Source: Pseudomonas promysalinigenes (lineage in GTDB: Bacteria; Pseudomonadota; Gammaproteobacteria; Pseudomonadales; Pseudomonadaceae). From it: 64,000 nucleotides of DNA. The stretch lies in contig NZ_CP077094.1 in NCBI RefSeq assembly GCF_014269025.2, positions 310,001 through 374,000 on the forward strand, read 5' to 3'. Below are positions 45,370 through 51,932 of this stretch, piece by piece. A program made the position numbers and the translations under genes. Numbering within the stretch: position 1 is the first letter of the stretch; every line of letters starts with the position of its first letter. Below the pieces are notes generated by a model. The model was given only the letters and a program-made list of their open reading frames with translations. It ran no database searches and had not been told where the DNA came from.

Positions 45370-46134
45370 ATGGATGCACTGGAACAGCAACTGAGCCAAC
45401 ACTTCGACACCATCCTGGCCGATGAGACGCGGATGAAACAGATCCGCAACGCGTTCCGGCGCAACGGTTACTTCAACTTCAAGGACTTCACCTTCCTGCC
45501 TCGCGGCCTGCTGGAGGACGTGCACGGTGAGGTGCATCAGTTGCTCGATGACCACTCGGTACGTCGCGACGTGACCGTGGCTTCGACCGGCAACACCTAC
45601 CGCAAGATGTACAACGTCAACCAGCCAGAGATCAAAAGCAGTGGCAACCTGATCCCGGCGATCTACGAATCGCCTGCGGTGCAGCGTTTTCTCGGCAATA
45701 TCGCAGGTGATGACCTGGCGGCCTGCTGGGAGCAGGAGCAGTACCTAATCACCAAGCTCAGCCACCCAGGCGATACCCACGGCTGGCATTGGGGCGACTA
45801 CCCGTACACCCTGATCTGGATCATCGAAGCGCCCGAGGACCCGGCCATCGGTGGCGTACTGCAGTGCGTGCCCCACAGCGAGTGGGACAAGAAAGACCCG
45901 CAGATCTGGCAGTACATCCTGAACAACGACATCAAGTCGTATCACCACCTCAAGGGTGATGTGTACTTCCTGAAATCCGACACCACGCTGCACCACGTGG
46001 TACCGATCCAGCAGGAAACCACGCGAATCATCCTCAACACCTGCTGGGCCAGTGCCCATGACCGGCGCACCGACGTAGCCCACGAGAGCATCGACGTGAT
46101 CTGGGGCACCGAGCACCGCGGCCACGACGCCTGA
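45370..46134 (+). CDS. HalD/BesD-family Fe(II)/2-oxoglutarate enzyme, predicted amino-acid radical halogenase
   Basis: A 254-residue protein with AAGGAG before the ATG at 45370. Its metal site reads THGWHWGDYPYTLIWII: His140-Trp-Gly142, an HxG motif where hydroxylases have HxD. The missing carboxylate is what leaves room for chloride in non-haem iron halogenases. His137, three before, also matches the residue recalled from BesD (H134/H137/G139). The second iron His is in TTLHHVVPI (208/209), an Arg for 2-oxoglutarate is R219, and LNTCW (223-227) and W245 fit substrate/chloride contacts. Known family members chlorinate free lysine, ornithine or branched-chain amino acids. It leads a group with a BesC-like protein, an exporter-like protein and an Asd paralogue. 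Family membership is strong; activity and substrate are inference. Confidence 0.85.
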   Translation: MDALEQQLSQHFDTILADETRMKQIRNAFRRNGYFNFKDFTFLPRGLLEDVHGEVHQLLDDHSVRRDVTVASTGNTYRKMYNVNQPEIKSSGNLIPAIYESPAVQRFLGNIAGDDLAACWEQEQYLITKLSHPGDTHGWHWGDYPYTLIWIIEAPEDPAIGGVLQCVPHSEWDKKDPQIWQYILNNDIKSYHHLKGDVYFLKSDTTLHHVVPIQQETTRIILNTCWASAHDRRTDVAHESIDVIWGTEHRGHDA

Positions 46135-46144
46135 TCGGCTGCAC

Positions 46145-46166
46145 GCCTGGGGCACAGGCCCCAGGC
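46145..46166 (+). terminator. Hairpin between halogenase-like and BesC-like genes
   Basis: A perfect 9-bp stem GCCTGGGGC/GCCCCAGGC with an ACAG loop, followed by CTTTTC, lies 10 bp after the stop. It may be a partial terminator that lowers expression of the downstream genes. Confidence 0.65.
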
Positions 46167-46205
46167 CTTTTCGGATTTCTTAACCTCTTTTGCAAGGAAA
46201 CGCAC

Positions 46206-46952
46206 ATGTCCATCTCCCAGGAAACCTTCCAGTCCGATTCCGCCTACGTTGTGCGCAGCGGCGATGTTTCGCTCGAGCTCGAACTGTTCATGAACGAGCA
46301 CATCGACAGCATCCTCAAGCACCGCGCCACCGAGCACCCGTTCCTCAATACCTATGCAGCCGAAGGCCTGGATGCCGAGCAGAGCAAGGTGCTCTATCTG
46401 GAAACGCTGCACTACTTCAAGTTTCTGCCGTTCTATGTCTGCGGTATCTCGACCCTGACCCGCGATGAAGCCGTGCTGCGCGCCATTGCCTTCAATGCCC
46501 GCGACGAGCTGGGCGAAACCCATTCGCACTCGGACCTGTACCGCAAGTTCCTGCTGGACAAGGGCATCAGCGCCGAGGAAATCGACGGCTACAAGTGCCT
46601 GCCCAGCACCCAGGCACTCAACGACGGCATCTGCGCGCTGTACACCACTCCGCCGCTGCAGAAGGCTTTGGGCGGCCTGTTCGCCGACGAGGCAATGTCC
46701 GCCTCGATGGTCAGCAAGTACAACGATGGTTTGATCAAGGAAGGCATGAGCGCCCAGCAGCGCTTCTTCTGGACCCTGCACATGGAGGTGGAAGTGGGCC
46801 ACTCCAACGCCGTGTTCAACATCATGGAAAAGCACCTGCAGACCCCTGAGCAGCGTGCGCTGTTCGTCGAGGGTATCCAGCAGTACCTGCACCTGATGGA
46901 AATCTACTGGGACGGTATCGCCCGCAAGCTTGGCAAAGGGCTGCCGGCATGA
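46206..46952 (+). CDS. BesC-like haem-oxygenase-fold diiron oxidase
   Basis: A 248-residue all-helical protein of the haem-oxygenase-like diiron oxidase superfamily (BesC, UndA, SznF relatives). Candidate iron ligands sit on three helices: Glu66 in LYLETLHYFKFLPF, Glu101 with His106/108 in ARDELGETHSHSDLY, and Glu196 with His199 in LHMEVEVGHSNAVF. In beta-ethynylserine biosynthesis, BesC follows the lysine halogenase BesD and cleaves 4-chlorolysine to a chloroallylglycine. The same order here suggests the same type of two-step conversion (inference). ATG has AAGGAA upstream; the stop overlaps the next start. Confidence 0.82.
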   Translation: MSISQETFQSDSAYVVRSGDVSLELELFMNEHIDSILKHRATEHPFLNTYAAEGLDAEQSKVLYLETLHYFKFLPFYVCGISTLTRDEAVLRAIAFNARDELGETHSHSDLYRKFLLDKGISAEEIDGYKCLPSTQALNDGICALYTTPPLQKALGGLFADEAMSASMVSKYNDGLIKEGMSAQQRFFWTLHMEVEVGHSNAVFNIMEKHLQTPEQRALFVEGIQQYLHLMEIYWDGIARKLGKGLPA

Positions 46953-47881
46953 GTGCAGACAAAGACGCCAGCGCAGGTGCCGGCATCTTCTATGGCTTGG
47001 GTGCGACCTTGCTGTGGGGGTCGTACCCACTGTGGTACAAGCCACTCGGCCAGCTCGATGCCTACCACCTGCTGTCGTGGCGGATCGTCTTCGCCGAGCT
47101 GTTCCTGGTCGCCCTGCTGGTGGTCAGCGGGCGGGTGGGCAAGCTGCGGGCAACCCTGCCGACCATCCGCGCCCAGCATGTGCTGACGGTCGCTGCGGTC
47201 CTGGGGTTGTGGTGGCTGATGTACATCTACGGGATCATGACTGGGCGTGTGCTGGAAGTAGCCTTCGGCTACTTCCTCAGCCCGATCATGAGCATGGCGG
47301 TGTCACGCCTGCTGTTCAAAGAGCGCCTGAGCGGGCTGCAAGTGCTGGCCATCGGCCTTGCCGTGATCGGGGTGACGCTGATGGCGTTCGAGCTGCTGAA
47401 CCTGCGCTCGTTCCCATGGATCGCGCTGATCATCGGCTCATGCTACTCGTTCTACGGCATCTTCAAGAAGAAAGTGCCGGGTGACCCGGTGGTGATCCAG
47501 ACCCTGGAGATCATGGCACTGTTGCCATTCGCCATGGTGTTCCTGGCTTACGCCGGCAGCCAGGGGCTGGGGCATCACTTTGGCCTGGCGCTGGGCACCG
47601 ATCTGCTGCTGGCGGCAACGGGGCTGATTACGGTGCTGCCACTGTGGTGGTACAGCCTGGCGGCCAAACAGTTGTCCATGGTCACCCTGGGCTTCTTGCA
47701 GTTCGTACCACCGATCTGCAATTTCCTGCTGGCCGCATTCGTTTATGGGGAGCATGTCTCGCCGCTGAAACTGGTGGCGTTCCTGTTCATCTGGGTGGCG
47801 CTTGGCGTGTTCACCTGGAACTCGGTGCGGGCCCAGCGGGCAGTGGTGCAACAGGCGGGCGCGAAACTGCGCACGGCATGA
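46949..47881 (+). CDS. EamA/RarD-type DMT transporter
   Basis: A 310-residue inner-membrane protein with ten predicted segments, of the drug/metabolite transporter superfamily. It begins GIFYGLGATLLWGSYPLWYK, the RarD signature, with LLSWRIVFAELFLVALLVV, and a second EamA half (LLLAATGLITVLPLWWYSLA; MVTLGFLQFVPPICNFLLAA). It overlaps the BesC-like gene by 4 bp, so the two are translationally coupled. The likely role is export of the small amino acid-type product of the two preceding enzymes; family members handle amino acids and metabolites, but the substrate is not shown by sequence. Confidence 0.87.
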   Translation: MSADKDASAGAGIFYGLGATLLWGSYPLWYKPLGQLDAYHLLSWRIVFAELFLVALLVVSGRVGKLRATLPTIRAQHVLTVAAVLGLWWLMYIYGIMTGRVLEVAFGYFLSPIMSMAVSRLLFKERLSGLQVLAIGLAVIGVTLMAFELLNLRSFPWIALIIGSCYSFYGIFKKKVPGDPVVIQTLEIMALLPFAMVFLAYAGSQGLGHHFGLALGTDLLLAATGLITVLPLWWYSLAAKQLSMVTLGFLQFVPPICNFLLAAFVYGEHVSPLKLVAFLFIWVALGVFTWNSVRAQRAVVQQAGAKLRTA

Positions 47882-47887
47882 GAAGTT

Positions 47888-47913
47888 GCCGGGTGCCTTA
47901 AGTGGCACCCGGC
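47888..47913 (+). terminator. Hairpin between the RarD-like and Asd-like genes
   Basis: A perfect 10-bp stem GCCGGGTGCC/GGCACCCGGC with a TTAAGT loop, then TTTG, starts 7 bp after the transporter stop and ends 12 bp before the ribosome site of the next gene. It may be a partial terminator. Confidence 0.7.
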
Positions 47914-47935
47914 TTTGCGAGATCAAGGAGTTGTG

Positions 47936-48925
47936 ATGAAAAGAATCGCAGTTGTCGGTTGTACCGGTGCCGTTGGCCTGACCATGCTTGAGCTGCTCGG
48001 CCCGACCGAGCTCGAGGTGCTCTGCATGGCCTCGCCGCGCTCTGCTGGCAAGCTTTTGCAGGTAGGCGGGCGGGACTACCTTATCGAGCCATTCTCGGTC
48101 GAGGCCTGCGCCACCTGCGATGTGGTGTTCCTGTGTGTTTCCGGGGAGTTCGCCCTCAAATACGGCGAACAGCTGGCACAGTCTTCGGTGGTGATCGACA
48201 ACTCTTCGGCGTTCCGTTACCACCCGGATGTGCCATTGCTGGTGCCACCGATCAACGGCAAAAGCTACAAAGGCGAATACCTGATCGCCAACCCTAATTG
48301 CTCGTCGGCTATCGCCTTGATGGTGCTGGGCCCGCTGCACCAGGCGTTCGGCCTTGAAAGCGCGATCATTTCCACCTACCAGGCCGCCAGCGGTGCCGGG
48401 CAGCCGGCGATGCTGGAGCTGCGCGAGCGGGCGGGTGGTTTCGAGGACTATGGCCTGGACAACGGCAGCGAGAACTTCGCCCATAACCTGGCCTTCAACG
48501 TGATCCCGCAGGTCGACCGTTTCGAAGACAACCTCTACACCCGTGAGGAAATGAAGGTGGTGTGGGAGTTGCGCAAGGTACTTGGCGAGCCGCGCCTTGC
48601 CATCAGCACCACGGCGGTGAGGGTGCCGACCCTGCGCTCCCATGCCGAAAGCCTGACGCTCAAATTCAAGCAGCCTATTCACTCGCTGGAGGGGGTGCGG
48701 CGGCTGCTGGCCGAAGCGCCTGGGGTTGAACTGGTGGATGACCCGGCAGCCGGGCGCTACCCGATGCCGATGACCTCCACCTACAAACATGCAGTGGAGG
48801 TCGGGCGGATTCGCTTCAACCTCATCTACGGCCAGTACGGTCTGGACCTGTTCATCAGTGGTGACCAGCTGCTGCGCGGGGCGGCGTTGAACGCCTTCGA
48901 GATCATGCAGCTGGTGAAACGCTAA
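47936..48925 (+). CDS. Aspartate-semialdehyde dehydrogenase family protein (extra paralogue)
   Basis: A 329-residue NADP-dependent dehydrogenase of the Asd family. It starts RIAVVGCTGAVGLTMLELLG (Rossmann). The catalytic Cys is C122 in LIANPNCSSAIALMV, followed by STYQAASGAGQPAM, and the acid/base His is H236 in VRVPTLRSHAESL. All catalytic residues are present, so it should reduce an acyl-phosphate or oxidise a semialdehyde. P. putida has its main asd elsewhere by recollection, so this is a paralogue. Its place behind a lysine-type halogenase hints at supplying aspartate semialdehyde for lysine, or at a modified precursor (inference). AAGGAG precedes the ATG at 47936. Confidence 0.85.
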   Translation: MKRIAVVGCTGAVGLTMLELLGPTELEVLCMASPRSAGKLLQVGGRDYLIEPFSVEACATCDVVFLCVSGEFALKYGEQLAQSSVVIDNSSAFRYHPDVPLLVPPINGKSYKGEYLIANPNCSSAIALMVLGPLHQAFGLESAIISTYQAASGAGQPAMLELRERAGGFEDYGLDNGSENFAHNLAFNVIPQVDRFEDNLYTREEMKVVWELRKVLGEPRLAISTTAVRVPTLRSHAESLTLKFKQPIHSLEGVRRLLAEAPGVELVDDPAAGRYPMPMTSTYKHAVEVGRIRFNLIYGQYGLDLFISGDQLLRGAALNAFEIMQLVKR

Positions 48926-48934
48926 GCGGCAGGC

Positions 48935-49822
48935 TCAGCGCATCTCGGCGCGTAAAGCCTCGATGCGCTGGTCCTTCTCCAGCCACAGCTGGTTGACCCA
49001 GTCCTGCACGGTCTGACGGAAGGCGGGATCGTTTTCGTAGTCTCCGGCCCACAAGGCTGGGTCCAGCTCACGCACGTTGATGTCGATGATCACCCGGCTG
49101 ATGCTGCCATTGAGCAAAGCCCAGAAGCCCGGCGCCTGCTCGCCGGGGTAGACGATGGTGACATCCAGCAATGCATCCAGTTGCTCGCCCAGCGCGGCCA
49201 GCACGAAGGCCACCCCGCCGGCTTTGGGTTTGAGCAGGTGGCGGTAGGGCGACTGCTGCTCGCAGTGCTTGGCTTGGCTGAAACGCGTGCCTTCGAGGTA
49301 GTTGACCACGGTCACCGGCTGGCGCTTGAACAGCTCGCAGGCAGCCTTGGTGATTTCCAGGTCCTTGCCTTTGAGGTGCGGGTGTTTCTCCAGAAACGCC
49401 TTGCTGTAGCGCTTCATGAATGGGTAATCCAACCCCCACCAGGCCAGGCCCAGCAGCGGCACCCAGATCAGTTCTTTCTTCAGGAAGAACTTGAAGAACG
49501 GTGTGCGGCGGTTGAGGCTTTCGATCAGCGCCGGGATATCGACCCAGCTTTGGTGGTTGCTCACCGCCAGGTATGAGGTGTCTCTGCGCAGGTTCTCGAC
49601 GCCGCGGATGTCCCATTGCGTGGGGATGCACAACGCGAAAATGGCTTTGTCGATTTCTGACCAGGTTTCAGCCACCCACATGACCGCCCAGGACGCATAG
49701 TCGCGACCACGGCCGGGCAGCACCAGCTTGAGCAGGGCGAAGACCAGCAGCGGGCAAATCAATACCACGGTGTTGAGCAGCAGCAGGGTGGTGGTGAACA
49801 GGCCGATTAGCAGGCGACGCAT
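48935..49822 (-). CDS. PlsC-type 1-acyl-glycerol-phosphate acyltransferase-like protein (YihG-like)
   Basis: A 295-residue membrane acyltransferase of the LPLAT superfamily. A hydrophobic N-terminus (LLIGLFTTTLLLLNTVVLIC, then LLVFALLKLVLP) anchors it. Motif I is SNHQSWVD (HX4D), motif II-like KKELIWVPLLGLAWW, and motif III VNYLEGTRFS (EGTR). The length and the double hydrophobic start resemble YihG, a lysophosphatidate acyltransferase of E. coli. The ATG at 49822 begins MRRLLIGLF; the frame continues upstream without support. It is convergent with the Asd-like gene, 9 bp apart. Confidence 0.87.
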   Translation of the reverse strand: MRRLLIGLFTTTLLLLNTVVLICPLLVFALLKLVLPGRGRDYASWAVMWVAETWSEIDKAIFALCIPTQWDIRGVENLRRDTSYLAVSNHQSWVDIPALIESLNRRTPFFKFFLKKELIWVPLLGLAWWGLDYPFMKRYSKAFLEKHPHLKGKDLEITKAACELFKRQPVTVVNYLEGTRFSQAKHCEQQSPYRHLLKPKAGGVAFVLAALGEQLDALLDVTIVYPGEQAPGFWALLNGSISRVIIDINVRELDPALWAGDYENDPAFRQTVQDWVNQLWLEKDQRIEALRAEMR

Positions 49823-50006
49823 AGGGAAACTCTTGTTGTAGGAATGAAACGGTTGGCAATGATAAGCAGGGTGGCAGCCAACGCCAAACATCCAGTGCCA
49901 AGTGGCAGGGACAAATGTTTCACATTATGTTGTTTAACCTGGGTACCGACGAACCTATCCTGCCAGTGCAGTCTAAGCACTGACTCTTTTCAAGGAAGCC
50001 TGCCCT

Positions 50007-50507
50007 GTGAAATCTTTGCTTGCCCTGCTGTCGTTGGTGGCGCTACCGGTCATGGCCGCTGACCCGACGCTATACGGCCGTTACGAGAACATCGCCCTGC
50101 CTGAACTGGGGCAGACCCTCAAAGCCAAGATGGACACCGGTGCCTATACCGCGTCGCTGTCTGCCAAGGACATCGAGCGCTTCACCCGCGATGGCGAGGA
50201 TTGGGTGCGGTTCCGCTTGGCCACCAAGGATTCGGACGGCAAGGTGTACGAGCACAAGGTTTCGCGCATCAGCAAAATCAAGGGCCGCGCCGATGAAGAG
50301 GACGAGGGCGATGTGCCTGAGCTGTCCAAGCGCCCGGTGGTAGACCTCGAGCTATGCCTGGGGGATGTGAAGCGCACTGTTGAGGTCAACTTGGTGGACC
50401 GCAGCAATTTCAACTATCCGCTGCTGATAGGGGCCAAGGCCCTGCGCGAGTTCAAGGCGGCGGTGAACCCAGCCAAGCGGTTCACCGCTGGCAAGCCGGA
50501 CTGCTGA
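50007..50507 (+). CDS. Periplasmic retropepsin-like (DUF785/RimB-type) protein
   Basis: A 166-residue secreted protein with a GTG start (AAGGAAG upstream) and signal peptide MKSLLALLSLVALPVMAA. The mature part has the aspartic-protease-like LKAKMDTGAYTASLSAKD (D-T-G replaces the ATP-dependent zinc-protease annotation often given), VDLELCLGDVKRTVEVNLVD, and NFNYPLLIGAKALREFKAAV. This is the retropepsin-like family formerly called DUF785. Such proteins act in the envelope; substrates are mostly unknown. The gene stands alone. Confidence 0.82.
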   Translation: MKSLLALLSLVALPVMAADPTLYGRYENIALPELGQTLKAKMDTGAYTASLSAKDIERFTRDGEDWVRFRLATKDSDGKVYEHKVSRISKIKGRADEEDEGDVPELSKRPVVDLELCLGDVKRTVEVNLVDRSNFNYPLLIGAKALREFKAAVNPAKRFTAGKPDC

Positions 50508-50530
50508 TACCGCCCGGCGTGGCCTGTTTT

Positions 50531-51154
50531 TCAAGCTGATGGGGCTGTGGCGACCATCGATGGGCGCTGGCTGACCTCGGCATACCATGCCGCCAGGCCA
50601 GGCTGGCGCTCACGCCAGCCAAACTGCGGCTGACGCAGGTCCAGGTAGCCCAACGCACAGGCCACGCCAATCGCCGCCAAGTCGAACCCCGATGCAAGCT
50701 GGGCCAAATGCTCCTGTTCGAGGTTGGCCAGGCTGCGCCGGATCTTGTCGGCCTGGGCGTTCAACCAGCCGTCCCAGCGTTTCTCTTCGGGGCGTAGAAC
50801 GCTCTCGTAACGCGATGCGACCGCTGCATCCATGATCGCATCGGCTTGGGAGGCCAGGGTCATGCGCCGCCAGCGTGCCGCACCCTCGCGTGGCAGCAGG
50901 GCTGGGCCAACATGCTGCAGGTCGAGGTACTCGCAAATCACCCGGCTGTCGTGCAGCACGGTGCCGTCCTCCAGGCGCAGGGCCGGAATCTTGCCGATCG
51001 GGTTGCCCTGGTTGAGCTGCTCGTCACCATTGACCGGCGTGATGTTCACCGGCTGCAGGGTCACCCGCTGCAGTTGGCCGGTCTCGTGCAGCACCACCAT
51101 CACCTTGCGTACGAATGGCGACAGCGGCGAGTGGAACAGGGTCATCGTGCTCAT
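50531..51154 (-). CDS. Glutathione S-transferase family protein
   Basis: A 207-residue cytosolic GST. The N-terminal thioredoxin-like domain begins TLFHSPLSPFVRKVMVVLHE, where the Ser in SPLSPF is the expected catalytic residue, and has IPALRLEDGTVLHDSRVICE with the cis-Pro and the glutathione-binding D-S pair. The C-terminal helical domain includes DLAAIGVACALGYLDLR, the usual N-capping-box region. Substrate unknown. It follows msrA by 3 bp on the same strand, so the two probably form an operon with an oxidative-stress theme. Confidence 0.9.
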   Translation of the reverse strand: MSTMTLFHSPLSPFVRKVMVVLHETGQLQRVTLQPVNITPVNGDEQLNQGNPIGKIPALRLEDGTVLHDSRVICEYLDLQHVGPALLPREGAARWRRMTLASQADAIMDAAVASRYESVLRPEEKRWDGWLNAQADKIRRSLANLEQEHLAQLASGFDLAAIGVACALGYLDLRQPQFGWRERQPGLAAWYAEVSQRPSMVATAPSA

Positions 51155-51157
51155 GGT

Positions 51158-51826
51158 TCAGTTGCCTTGCAGGCTGGGTGGCAGGCATACGCCGGTGCCG
51201 CCGATGCCACAGTAGCCGTCAGGGTTCTTGGCCAGGTACTGCTGGTGGTAAGCCTCGGCGAAGTAGACGGTTGGCGCCTGATCGATTTCGGTGGTGATTT
51301 CACCGTAACCGGCCTTGGTCAGCTCCGCCTGGAAGGCCTCGCGGCTGGCCTTGGCCTGTTCGAGTTGTTCCGGGCTGGTGCAGTAGATGGCCGAGCGGTA
51401 CTGGGTGCCGATGTCGTTGCCCTGGCGCATGCCTTGGGTCGGGTTGTGCAGCTCCCAGAACATTGCCAGCAGTTCCTGGTAGCTGACCTTGTCCTTGTCG
51501 AACGCCACCAACACCACTTCGGTGTGGCCAGTCAGGCCTGAGCAGACCTCTTCGTAGGTTGGGTTCGGGGTAAATCCGCCTGCATAGCCGACCACTGTGC
51601 TGACCACGCCTTCGCGCTGCCAGAAGCGCCGCTCGGCGCCCCAGAAGCAGCCAAGGCCGAAGATGGCGAAATCGATGGCGCCTTCGAAGAATGGGCCGAG
51701 CAGCGGGGTGTCCTTGAACACGTAATGGAACTCGGGTAACTGCATGGGCGTCTCGCGGCCAGGCAGGGCTTGCTCCGCGGTTGGCAGGACGTTTTTGTTC
51801 ACTAAGATTTCCGAACGCAGGACCAT
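51158..51826 (-). CDS. msrA: Peptide methionine sulfoxide reductase MsrA
   Basis: A 222-residue MsrA reducing methionine-S-sulfoxide. The catalytic motif is [14 protein letters not shown] (nucleophile Cys in GCFWG), with [20 protein letters not shown] and the resolving Cys near the end in [13 protein letters not shown]. An N-terminal extension ([20 protein letters not shown]) precedes the fold, as in E. coli and Pseudomonas MsrA. ATG at 51826 with AGAGGA upstream; the longer frame to 52024 is not used. In P. aeruginosa msrA also lies next to dipA and aceFE. Confidence 0.95.
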   Translation of the reverse strand: MVLRSEILVNKNVLPTAEQALPGRETPMQLPEFHYVFKDTPLLGPFFEGAIDFAIFGLGCFWGAERRFWQREGVVSTVVGYAGGFTPNPTYEEVCSGLTGHTEVVLVAFDKDKVSYQELLAMFWELHNPTQGMRQGNDIGTQYRSAIYCTSPEQLEQAKASREAFQAELTKAGYGEITTEIDQAPTVYFAEAYHQQYLAKNPDGYCGIGGTGVCLPPSLQGN

Positions 51827-51861
51827 GGCTGTTCCTCTGAGTATCTGTGAATGGGGGTGGG

Positions 51862-51886
51862 GACCGTTTGCGGGTGAACCCGCGCT
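51862..51886. repeat. Single REP-like element
   Basis: The sequence CCGTTTGCGGGTGAACCCGC matches the core of the P. putida REP consensus (GCGGGTgAACCCGC). It lies between msrA and the DipA-like gene. Confidence 0.55.
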
Positions 51887-51932
51887 TTCTGGACCCGAAT
51901 GACGTCTAGTGTGCCCCAGCTTGGCGCTGCTG

